Made by a program: the position numbers and the translations under genes. 64,000 nt of DNA from Nonomuraea fuscirosea (GTDB taxonomy: Bacteria; Actinomycetota; Actinomycetes; Streptosporangiales; Streptosporangiaceae), in assembly GCF_003001935.1 (NCBI RefSeq), contig NZ_PVNG01000032.1, forward strand, positions 1 through 64,000. The letters run 5' to 3'. The notes below the pieces were generated by a model. The model had not been told where the DNA came from and searched no databases. It worked only from the letters and a program-made list of their open reading frames with translations. Of this stretch, positions 17,211-24,867 are shown one piece after another (position 1 is the first letter of the stretch; every line of letters starts with the position of its first letter).

Positions 17211-19715
17211 TCAGGGCGCCGCGGGCCGGCAGGTGCGGTCGCCGACGAACAGGTCGTCGACGGCCCACCAGCCGGACAACTGGCCCCGGTAGTGGAGGCG
17301 AATCCGCACGTCGGCCTGTCCGGCCGCGTCCGGCAGCGGAACGACGTGGACGGCCGGTCCCGGAGCGCCGGGGAAGCCCTTGGCCGACCACACGGTCTTC
17401 CAGGTACGGCCCCCGTCCACGCTGAGGTCGACGCCGGTCGTGGAGTTGACCGCCGGCTTCAGGTCGTGGGCGAACTCCAGGGTCGCCGAGGCCCGGTCGG
17501 TCAGGTCGTAGGAGGGGCTGGTCAGGTAGGTGTCCTGGAGGTGGCCCTTGCCGGAGTGCAGGGAGTCGACGATGGCGAACCCGCCCGCGCCGCCGGTGTG
17601 GTTGCCCCGTCCGCCGGCGTCGGTGAAGACCCAGCCGGGCTGGTGGGCATACTTGGGGATGCGGGGGTCGACGTTGGTGACCGTCCAGCCCTTGGGCGCC
17701 GTGGCGGCGTCGAACGGCTCGGTGCTGCCGTCGCGGATCACCTCGTAGCCGCGGGCGACGCAGGACAGGGAGACGGTCAGGCCGAGGTCGAGTCGCCGGC
17801 CCGTCTCACCCATGGTGACCTGCTGGACGGACGGGTCATAGCCGGGCTCGGTGGCGCGGGTGGTGAGGGTGTAGGTCATCGAAGGGAGCAGGGACAGGGT
17901 GTAGGCGCCGGTGCCGGGGTCGGACTCGGCGTTCCAGGTGTGGCCCTTGCCGTCGTCGGCGGTGATCCGCGCGGCGAGCCCGCGGCCGAGGCCGGAGGCG
18001 TCGGAGACGGTGCCGGTCAGGTCGATCCGCTCGGTCTGGGGCAGGGCGACGTCCAGGGTGAGGGTGTCGTCCCTGGCCAGGGTGGCGGTTTTCGTCGTGG
18101 TCCGGTAGCCGAACGCCTCGGCCTTGAGCTGGTACTCCCCCGCGACGAGGGTGTAGCGGTAGTCGCCGTCGGCACCGAGAGTGGAGGTGCGGGTCAGCGG
18201 GCCGGTAAGAGTGACGGTGGCGCCCTCGACCGGCCGGCCGGTGGTCGCGTCCGTGACGGTGCCCGACAGCCTGGCGGTGCCGCGCGTTCCGGCCTCGACC
18301 AGGGCCAGGGCGTCGAGGCGGCCTTCGCCGTAGACGGCGTTGTCGGCCGCGGTGCCGCCGCAGCTGGTGTCGTCGGTGTCGATGGCCGACAGGTCGAGCA
18401 GCAGGCGGGTGGCCGCGGTGTCGCGTACGTACTCGGGGCGGGCCGACCACAGCAGCGCGACCGCTCCCGCGACGTGCGGCGCCGCCATCGAGGTGCCGTT
18501 GTAGAACGCGTAGGCGCCGCCGGGCACCGAGGAGCGGACGTTCACGCCCGGTGCGGAGATGTTCGGCTTGATCTCGCCGTCCTGGCCGGGACCGCGGCTG
18601 GAGAAGCTCGCGATCTTGTTGTCGACGTCGTACGCGCCGACCGAGTAGTTGATGACGCGCCCGCCGGGCGATCCTGACGTCTGGCAGCCGGGGCCGTCGT
18701 TACCGTTGGACCAGATGCCCATGATGCCGGAGGCCGCCCAGGCGAGCTGGATGTCCTCCATGAACGGCTGGGTGGTCAGGCTCGCGCCCCACGAGTTGTT
18801 GACGATGTGCGGGCGCTTGGACGCGTCAGGGTTGGCGCCGCTGGAATCGGTGGGCGCGAGCATCCACTGCGAGGACGCGACGAGGGCCTCCTCCGAGCAT
18901 TGGTCGGTGGTGCAGCCCTTGGCGGCGATCCAGCGCACGCCCGGGGCGACGCCGATCTGGTTGCCCTGACCGTCGTCGCCGGCCATGGTGCCCATGGTGT
19001 GGGTGCCGTGGGAGTTGTTGTCGCACGGCGCGTCGCTCGGGCACTCGCGCAGCGGGTCGTACCAGTGGTAATCGTGGGTGAAGGTGCCGTCCGCGTTGCT
19101 GCCCCGGTAGCTCTTGACCAGGGCGGGGTGGTCGTACTGGACGCCGGAGTCGATGTTGGCGATGACGATGTCCTCGCCGCGGCGACCGGTCCCCGCCCAC
19201 ACGTCGTCGGCGTTGATGTTGGACACGCCCCAGGTGAGGCCCGTCGCGGCGGCGGCCCCTGCGGGCGTGCTCCGGACCGGCTCGGGGATGGTGTACGTGA
19301 CGGGCGCGCGGATCTCCTCGACCCCGGGTAACTTCGCGATCTTCTTGGCCAGCGCCTTGGAGGCGTTCTTGACGTAGACGGCGTTGGTGACCCAGAACGC
19401 CGTGGACTTCACTTTCTCCGCCTTGAGCAGCTTGCGCAGCGGCTCCTGGTCGCGGTCGGCTCTGGCGTGCAGCCGTTCGACCACGTCCCGGCCGCGGGCG
19501 GTACGGCCGGCGATCTTCTTGGCGGGGGCGAGGTCGGCCTTGCCCGACATGCGCACCCAGAAGTCCGTGGTGGCGCGCGCGTCGAAACTGGCCAGCACCT
19601 CCGGCGCGATCACGGGGTCGTCCGCCGCGGCGTGTGCGGGGACGGCGCCCGACAGGGCGGTGGCCAGCAGGGTCAGGGCGCACGCCAGCGCGGATGACTT
19701 ACGGGGGTTTCTCAT
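17211..19715 (-). CDS. Secreted S8 subtilisin-like serine protease
   Basis: An 834-residue exported protease. A signal peptide ends near AHAAADD, and an inhibitor-type prodomain follows to about residue 150. The catalytic triad is complete: Asp in ANIDSGV, His in NSHGTHTMG, Ser in NGTSMAAPH, with oxyanion Asn in IVNNSWG. C-terminal to it are two carboxypeptidase-regulatory-like beta domains (GTVTDATTGRPVEGATV, then GTVSDASGLGRG) and an adhesive beta-sandwich (TLEFAHDLKP). It is last in a four-gene operon, starting one base after the propeller gene, with GGGAGAAAG before the ATG. It is the only member with an intact catalytic centre and may process the others. Confidence 0.93.
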   Translation of the reverse strand: MRNPRKSSALACALTLLATALSGAVPAHAAADDPVIAPEVLASFDARATTDFWVRMSGKADLAPAKKIAGRTARGRDVVERLHARADRDQEPLRKLLKAEKVKSTAFWVTNAVYVKNASKALAKKIAKLPGVEEIRAPVTYTIPEPVRSTPAGAAAATGLTWGVSNINADDVWAGTGRRGEDIVIANIDSGVQYDHPALVKSYRGSNADGTFTHDYHWYDPLRECPSDAPCDNNSHGTHTMGTMAGDDGQGNQIGVAPGVRWIAAKGCTTDQCSEEALVASSQWMLAPTDSSGANPDASKRPHIVNNSWGASLTTQPFMEDIQLAWAASGIMGIWSNGNDGPGCQTSGSPGGRVINYSVGAYDVDNKIASFSSRGPGQDGEIKPNISAPGVNVRSSVPGGAYAFYNGTSMAAPHVAGAVALLWSARPEYVRDTAATRLLLDLSAIDTDDTSCGGTAADNAVYGEGRLDALALVEAGTRGTARLSGTVTDATTGRPVEGATVTLTGPLTRTSTLGADGDYRYTLVAGEYQLKAEAFGYRTTTKTATLARDDTLTLDVALPQTERIDLTGTVSDASGLGRGLAARITADDGKGHTWNAESDPGTGAYTLSLLPSMTYTLTTRATEPGYDPSVQQVTMGETGRRLDLGLTVSLSCVARGYEVIRDGSTEPFDAATAPKGWTVTNVDPRIPKYAHQPGWVFTDAGGRGNHTGGAGGFAIVDSLHSGKGHLQDTYLTSPSYDLTDRASATLEFAHDLKPAVNSTTGVDLSVDGGRTWKTVWSAKGFPGAPGPAVHVVPLPDAAGQADVRIRLHYRGQLSGWWAVDDLFVGDRTCRPAAP

Positions 19716-19716
19716 G

Positions 19717-20946
19717 TCACTTTCTCCCGCAGCTCAGGTGGGCGATCAGGCGGCGCGGCAGCAGCTGCGGGTAGCCGATGTCGGAGGGCTCGGTCCGGGT
19801 GGAGGTGCCGGTCACCCACACGTCGTCGGGGCCGCTGCCGTCCACGTCGTGGAAGATGAAGCCGAACGCCTCCGGCTGCTCGCCCTGGGGCTTGGCCTCC
19901 TGCCAGGAGGAGCCGTCCCAGTGCTGCACGTGGAAGACGCCCATGCTGCTGTCGTTGGTGAGGGCCCACAGCCGGCCGGGGGCGGGGGCGTACAGCTTGA
20001 AGATGTCGCCGCCGTAGGGGCCCGGCTCGGGCGTGGGCACGGTGGTCCAGCTCCGGCCGTCCCAGTGGAGCAGGAGCGGCCTCGGGCTGCTCTGGCTGCC
20101 GGAGATGCCGGAGACCCAGACGTCGTCGGGGCCGGAGGCGTCGAGCGCGTACAGCATCCCTTCCGCGCCGGGGTCCGGCAGCGCGACGTCGGCCCAGGCC
20201 GTCCCGTCGTGGTGCAGGACCATCGGCTGGTACGAGCCCGTCTGCTCGTTCTTCTGGAAGCCGGCGGCCCAGACGCCGCCGCCCGGCACCGCCTTCACCG
20301 AGGTCAGGGCGGCGGCGGCGCGGCGGGCGGCGGGGTGGTCGACGCTCGTCCATTCCGTGCCGTCCCAGCGCTGGATGAGCGCGCCGCCGGCCGGCCCGTC
20401 GACGCGGCCCACCGCCCATGCCTGGGAGGAGTTCACCGTGGCGACGTCCGCCAGCCAGGACGGTCCGGCCTCCGGGCTCTGCGACGCGCCCGCCGGGGTG
20501 AGCGTCCAGCGGTCGCGGTCGAGGCGGGCCAGCACGCCCGTCCCGTCCGGCTGGAAGGAACCGTGCAGGCTGACCAGCGACCAGCCGCCGCCGGCGGTGA
20601 ACGAGCCGGCGCCCACCTGGAAGAGGCTCCCGGTACGCGCGGGCACCGGGATCTGGGGGCCGTTCTCGACCAGCTCGCGGCCGTTCCAGCGCAGCGACCT
20701 GGCGCCCTCCTCGAGCTGTTCCGAGAAACGCACGTCGTCACGCGAGATCACGTCGACGTCGACGACGCCCTCGCTCGCGGGCGCGTCGAGCATCGTCCAG
20801 GCCGGTACGCAGTCCGTCCCGGCGCTGGCCGGAGCCTGCGTTGCGGAGGTGGCGGCGGTGCTCAGCAGGGCGGTCAGGCCGGCCGCCACTGTGGCCCTGA
20901 CAGTGACACTGCGCAAGCGCCGGCGGGGAGATCGTGGTGTTCGCAT
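19717..20946 (-). CDS. Secreted beta-propeller (Kelch/galactose-oxidase-like) protein
   Basis: A 409-residue protein with a signal sequence (SVTVRATVAAGLTALLS then SAATSATQA). The mature part is built of repeated blades with the pattern W-D-G-x-x-W: QRWDGTEWTS, HHDGTAWAD, LHWDGRSWTTV and QHWDGSSWQE, each followed by a G-P-D-D-V-W motif. The start ATG 20946 has AGGAGGA 6 bases upstream. It lies 10 bp after the sedolisin-like gene and 1 bp before the subtilase. Probably a binding domain outside the cell; the ligand is unknown. Confidence 0.85.
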   Translation of the reverse strand: MRTPRSPRRRLRSVTVRATVAAGLTALLSTAATSATQAPASAGTDCVPAWTMLDAPASEGVVDVDVISRDDVRFSEQLEEGARSLRWNGRELVENGPQIPVPARTGSLFQVGAGSFTAGGGWSLVSLHGSFQPDGTGVLARLDRDRWTLTPAGASQSPEAGPSWLADVATVNSSQAWAVGRVDGPAGGALIQRWDGTEWTSVDHPAARRAAAALTSVKAVPGGGVWAAGFQKNEQTGSYQPMVLHHDGTAWADVALPDPGAEGMLYALDASGPDDVWVSGISGSQSSPRPLLLHWDGRSWTTVPTPEPGPYGGDIFKLYAPAPGRLWALTNDSSMGVFHVQHWDGSSWQEAKPQGEQPEAFGFIFHDVDGSGPDDVWVTGTSTRTEPSDIGYPQLLPRRLIAHLSCGRK

Positions 20947-20956
20947 CAGGGTCCTC

Positions 20957-22159
20957 CTAGAAGGCGCCGGTGCCGTTGGGGGTGCCCATGCCACTGGGCC
21001 CGTCGTAGCCGCGCGCGGCGGTGCAGATCTTGCCGCCGCCGCAGGCGCCGTTGCTTCCGGCGGTGATGTCGTTCAGGTACTGGGCGGAGGCGTAGAGCCG
21101 CTTGCCCGCCGGGGTGACCGAGTCGGTGCCGGCCAGGCCGTACACGCCGGCGATGAACGCCGCCGCTACGGGGGTGCCCGCGGCGGTGCCCCAGCCGCCC
21201 AGGCTGGTGCTGTAGACCTGGACCGGGGTGTCGGCGGAGCCCACCGCCGCGACGTCGGCCACGGTGCGCCGGCTGCCGCACGCTCCGGCCGGCTGCCAGG
21301 CCGGACGCGTCACGTACATCGAGCAGCCGGAGGCGGTGTCGCGCCAGACGGACTCGTTCCAGCCGCGCGTGGTGGCGGGGTCCCGGTAGAGCTGGGTGCC
21401 GCCGACGGCGATCACCGACGGGTAGGCGGTGGGGAGGATCTGGCGGCCGCCGTTGTTGAAGCCCTGGCCGGAGGGGGCGACGACGGTGGTCGGCGCGTGG
21501 TCGAAGTGAGCGGCCAGGGCGTTCTGGCCGTCGTACTCGGTCACGCCCCACATGGGCACGACGGCGGTGGCGCCCTGTGCGGCGGCCTGGTCCACGGCCG
21601 CCGCCATGCTGGCCAGCGAAGGGTCGTCGGCCTGCACCAGCAGGAGCTTGCAGTTCGGGCAGGCCGCCGCGGCGAGTTGCAGCCCGACGCTGCTGTGCAC
21701 CGCCCAGGCCGGACTCGGGGCGGGCGGTGTGTCGCCGCCCCGCTGGTTGATCTTCTTGAAGCACGGGAAGTCGGCGTCGCACGGGGGCATGCCGTTCGCC
21801 TCGCGGTACTCGGCCAGTTCGTCCCCGGCAGCGGGGTTGTCGTACGGGGTGACGACGGCCACGCTCTGGCCGCCGCCCAGCCAGTCCGCGGGCAGCCGGT
21901 AGGCCTCCTGGAGGTCCCCGGCGGTCAGCGGGCCGCGGCCGGCGGTGACACGCGGCAGCGGCTGGTCGCCGCCTCCCGTGCCGGCGCGCAGGAGGCACGT
22001 CGCCGGCCCGGTGTCCTCGGCGTCGCGGGGGCAGGCCGCGCTCGTGGCGGGCGGCGCGGCGGTGGCTGCGGCGGATGTGGTGAGGAGGGTCAGCGGGGCG
22101 ATCGTGGTGAGCAGCATCGCCGCCACGCCCCCGAGCGTCGTCCATCGATGGGTGCGCAT
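20957..22159 (-). CDS. Sedolisin-like (S53) secreted protein lacking catalytic residues
   Basis: A 400-residue exported protein with a signal peptide (VAAMLLTTIAPLTLL) and a fold recognisable as S53/S8-like: ACPNCKLLLVQAD, YPSVIAVGGTQL, SVWRDTASGCS and a final GTPVAAAFIAGV. In active sedolisins that last motif is GTSxxxP; here the Ser is absent. The Glu-x-x-x-Asp helix is also replaced (WAVHSSVGLQL) and the oxyanion segment SNSWG reads VVPMWG. It is therefore probably a pseudoprotease. An inhibitory or binding role in the operon is inference. Confidence 0.8.
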   Translation of the reverse strand: MRTHRWTTLGGVAAMLLTTIAPLTLLTTSAAATAAPPATSAACPRDAEDTGPATCLLRAGTGGGDQPLPRVTAGRGPLTAGDLQEAYRLPADWLGGGQSVAVVTPYDNPAAGDELAEYREANGMPPCDADFPCFKKINQRGGDTPPAPSPAWAVHSSVGLQLAAAACPNCKLLLVQADDPSLASMAAAVDQAAAQGATAVVPMWGVTEYDGQNALAAHFDHAPTTVVAPSGQGFNNGGRQILPTAYPSVIAVGGTQLYRDPATTRGWNESVWRDTASGCSMYVTRPAWQPAGACGSRRTVADVAAVGSADTPVQVYSTSLGGWGTAAGTPVAAAFIAGVYGLAGTDSVTPAGKRLYASAQYLNDITAGSNGACGGGKICTAARGYDGPSGMGTPNGTGAF

Positions 22160-22173
22160 GTCAGGTCTCCCGG

Positions 22174-24564
22174 TCAGCCGGCGAGCCGGTAGGCACGGAT
22201 GTTGGTCTGGGTGACGGTGCTGCCGTCACCGGCCCGCGCCTTGACCCGCAGCGACACCCAGCGGGCCGGCTCGGAGTACTCCGGATGCGTGATCGGCGCG
22301 GTGAACGTGCCGTCGCGGCCGGCGGTGGCGGTCTTCGGAGCCGACCAGGTCTGGCCGTCGTCGTACGACACCTCGACCGTGGCCCGCACGCCGGTGGGCC
22401 GGGCCTGGTGCTCCTGGCGCGAGACCCGGAACGCGACGTCGAACCGCCGCCCGGCCCTGGCCCGGGAGTCGAGGTCGAGCGACAGGTTCCAGTGCACGAA
22501 CAGCAGCGGCAGGAAGGAGCATGGGCGCGTGGTGTCGGCGCACCGCACGGTACGGGGCAGCCTGGCGGCGGCGTCACGCGGGCCGCTGCGGAAGGTCCAC
22601 TCGGTACGGCTCGGCGACTGGGGATTGCCCTGGGCGGCGAAGTCCCACACCAGGCGGTAGCCGGCCGGGCGCGGCGCCAGCGGCAGCGACAGCGGCATGG
22701 GCCGGTAGGGGCGGTAGCCGCCGGCGCCCAGGTCGAAGGCGAGCTCGCCGTCCCGGTAGAACGTGGTCCGCGACGCGGCGTACGCCTCCGACGTCGAGTG
22801 CAGCGGCGCCGAGTCGGCGAAGCCGTTCAGGTAGACCGAGCCCAGCGAGCCCTGCCGGCACGCCAGGCACACCTGCAGCAGCGGTTCGTCCACCTTGCTG
22901 CTCGGGCCGCCGATGCCGAGCAGGGTCTCCTGCACGTAGGTGGCGGCCGCCGACGGCGTCCGGGGGCCGAGGTTCCACACTTCCCTGATCTCCTGGCCGG
23001 GGCGCAGCTTGCGGCGCTCGCCGAGGATGACCTCGTTGGTGTCGGCGGCCATGACGTGCTGCCAGTACGTCTCGCCTGGCCTGGTGCTGTAGACGTAGTC
23101 GACGCGGTCACCGGCGGCCGGCAGGTAGCCGTGGTTCACGTCGGACCACCCCCACGGCAGGAACACGAAGGACCCCCTGGTCACCGGTCCTGGCGAGGCG
23201 GCGTCGGAGGCCGTGTTGTAGAGCGTGGAGCGCACCGTGGCCAGCTCCGACTTCCTGACGACCGGCGTCAGTTTGCGCGGGACGGCGTCGCCGTAGGCGA
23301 ACACGAGCTTGTACGTCGCGCCCATCTCGGGCCCCGAGTCGGCGTTCTCGGCCAGCAGCGTGAAGCCCGTGAACTTGAAGTCGCCCTTCTTGACGCGCTT
23401 GGTGGGGGTGACGTAGAGGTCGGGGTTGCCGGTGACCGGGTCGGAGTAGGTCTTCCAGATGAAGCCCGCGAGCAGTCCCGAGGGGCCGATGCCCGTCTCG
23501 TCCCCCGCGGCGCTGGTGCGGACGAACGACAGGGATTCGGAGCGGATCAGCGGCGCCCGCGGCGGCGAGGCCAGCTCCGGCCGGTAGCGGACCGCCTTCC
23601 TGGCGTCCAGCACCACGCTGGTGTCGGCGCCGACCCGCACCTCGGGCTCGATCACCAGGGCCGTCTCCGACGTGAGGTCGGTGGCCGGGGCGGTGAGCAC
23701 GCTGGCCATGATGCTGTAGGTGCCTTCCGGCACCATGAACGACTTCTTGCCCTCACCCGGGTAGGCGAAGGCGAAGGTGGCCAGGGCTCCGTCGCCGACG
23801 TTCTGGACGGCTCCGATCATCGTGCCGGGCGTGCCGTCCCTGGCGATGGAGTCCACGGTCAGCATGTGGTAGCTCAGCTCCCCGCCCGTCGCCTTGGCCG
23901 TGGGCTTGTCGGTGGCCAGCGGCGAGGGCGGCGGCTCGGGAGCGCTCTCGGGGGCGGCCAGCTCGATCCGCTCGATTCCGGGCAGGGTGCCGACGGCGTC
24001 GCCCTTCGCGGCGCGCCAGGTCTCGGCCAGCAGCCTGCCGAGCGCCGGGGCCTCCTTCTTGGTCACCGTCGCGGTGGCCGCGCTGCCGGCGGCTGCGGTG
24101 ACGCTGGTGGCGGGCAGGGCCTCGGCCTGGGCACGGCCGGCCCGTACGGTGACCGGGAGGGTGGCGCTGCCCTCGTCGTCCAGCTTGGCCCGCACCAGGT
24201 AGCCGACGTTGAACAGGCGCAGGTCGATGGTCTTGCCGAGGTAGGGCACCGCTTCTGACGGCACGACGTAGGTGTCGCCGCCGAGGGTGAACTGGGAGAA
24301 CGTGCCTCCGGCCGGGCCGCCGCTGGGGAGCCTGCTGACCTGCTGGCCGCCGCGCTCGTCGATGTCGACCTGGAAGCGGTCACCGGTCAGCAGGGTCACC
24401 GTCGAGGTGCTCGCCTCAGGCGCTGTGGTGGCGGGTTCGGTGGCGTGGGGGGCGCGGTCCAGTGGCGGGGCGGCCGCGGCGGGTACGGCTCCCGCCGCCA
24501 GCGTCAGCGCCAGGCCGGCCGTGACCAGGAGGCGTGCGGAACCTAACCGGTGGTGGATTGTCAT
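22174..24564 (-). CDS. Large secreted protein with protease-prodomain-like N terminus
   Basis: A 796-residue exported protein, first gene of the secreted operon. After the signal peptide (LLVTAGLALTLAAGAVPAAAA) comes a stretch typical of the prodomain of actinobacterial subtilases: STVTLLTGDRFQVDID, YVVPSEAVPYLG and DLRLFNVGYLVR. In those enzymes a catalytic domain follows; none is present here. The rest is a series of beta domains, the last resembling a fibronectin/Ig-like module (VEVSYDDGQTWS). It ends 15 bp before the sedolisin-like gene. I do not recognise a named family; it may be a decoy or chaperone for the proteases encoded downstream. Confidence 0.7.
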   Translation of the reverse strand: MTIHHRLGSARLLVTAGLALTLAAGAVPAAAAPPLDRAPHATEPATTAPEASTSTVTLLTGDRFQVDIDERGGQQVSRLPSGGPAGGTFSQFTLGGDTYVVPSEAVPYLGKTIDLRLFNVGYLVRAKLDDEGSATLPVTVRAGRAQAEALPATSVTAAAGSAATATVTKKEAPALGRLLAETWRAAKGDAVGTLPGIERIELAAPESAPEPPPSPLATDKPTAKATGGELSYHMLTVDSIARDGTPGTMIGAVQNVGDGALATFAFAYPGEGKKSFMVPEGTYSIMASVLTAPATDLTSETALVIEPEVRVGADTSVVLDARKAVRYRPELASPPRAPLIRSESLSFVRTSAAGDETGIGPSGLLAGFIWKTYSDPVTGNPDLYVTPTKRVKKGDFKFTGFTLLAENADSGPEMGATYKLVFAYGDAVPRKLTPVVRKSELATVRSTLYNTASDAASPGPVTRGSFVFLPWGWSDVNHGYLPAAGDRVDYVYSTRPGETYWQHVMAADTNEVILGERRKLRPGQEIREVWNLGPRTPSAAATYVQETLLGIGGPSSKVDEPLLQVCLACRQGSLGSVYLNGFADSAPLHSTSEAYAASRTTFYRDGELAFDLGAGGYRPYRPMPLSLPLAPRPAGYRLVWDFAAQGNPQSPSRTEWTFRSGPRDAAARLPRTVRCADTTRPCSFLPLLFVHWNLSLDLDSRARAGRRFDVAFRVSRQEHQARPTGVRATVEVSYDDGQTWSAPKTATAGRDGTFTAPITHPEYSEPARWVSLRVKARAGDGSTVTQTNIRAYRLAG

Positions 24565-24616
24565 GTCTGTCCCGCTTTCTGACCGCGCCTGTACGGCAGG
24601 CGCACGACGTGCTGGT

Positions 24617-24805
24617 TCACAGCGGCTCGTGTGCGCCGTCGGGCGCCGCCTCGCTCAGGAGGCCCTCATCGGAAACGGCATCCGGCTCGACGTCGGGCCC
24701 CTCGTCGGGCGCCTCGTCGGGCCCCTTGTCGGGCCCCTTGTCGGGCGCTGCATCCGGCTTGAGGTCCGGCTCGACGTCCGGTTGATCGTTAGGCATGAAG
24801 ATCAT
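24617..24805 (-). CDS. Small Pro-Asp-repeat ORF, doubtful
   Basis: A 62-codon frame made of Pro-Asp repeats (PDKGPDKGPDEAPDEGPD), very acidic. It lies between the LuxR gene and the secreted operon on the same strand, with no signal peptide and a poor ribosome site. The repeats come from a 12-bp tandem array in the DNA, so the open frame may be a by-product. If real, it would be a small acidic intrinsically disordered protein. Confidence 0.3.
   Translation of the reverse strand: MIFMPNDQPDVEPDLKPDAAPDKGPDKGPDEAPDEGPDVEPDAVSDEGLLSEAAPDGAHEPL
24689..24748. repeat. Tandem array of 12-bp repeats
   Basis: About five copies of a 12-bp unit (CTCGTCGGGCCC, varying to CTTGTCGGGCGC). On the minus strand they encode Pro-Asp-(Lys/Glu)-(Gly/Ala). 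Such arrays vary in copy number and could differ between strains. Confidence 0.75.
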
Positions 24806-24867
24806 GATCAGGCGGACCCGCCGACGTCGCGAGTCGGGAAATCACCCAATTAATGCGTAAATGCCAT

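Noticed and set aside
17205..18677. Long plus-strand ORF antisense to the subtilase
   Set aside because: Gly/Val/Arg-rich antisense reading; the minus strand has a complete protease with triad and signal peptide. Similar antisense frames over 22285-24258, 26074-27612 and 31260-32426 were rejected for the same reason.
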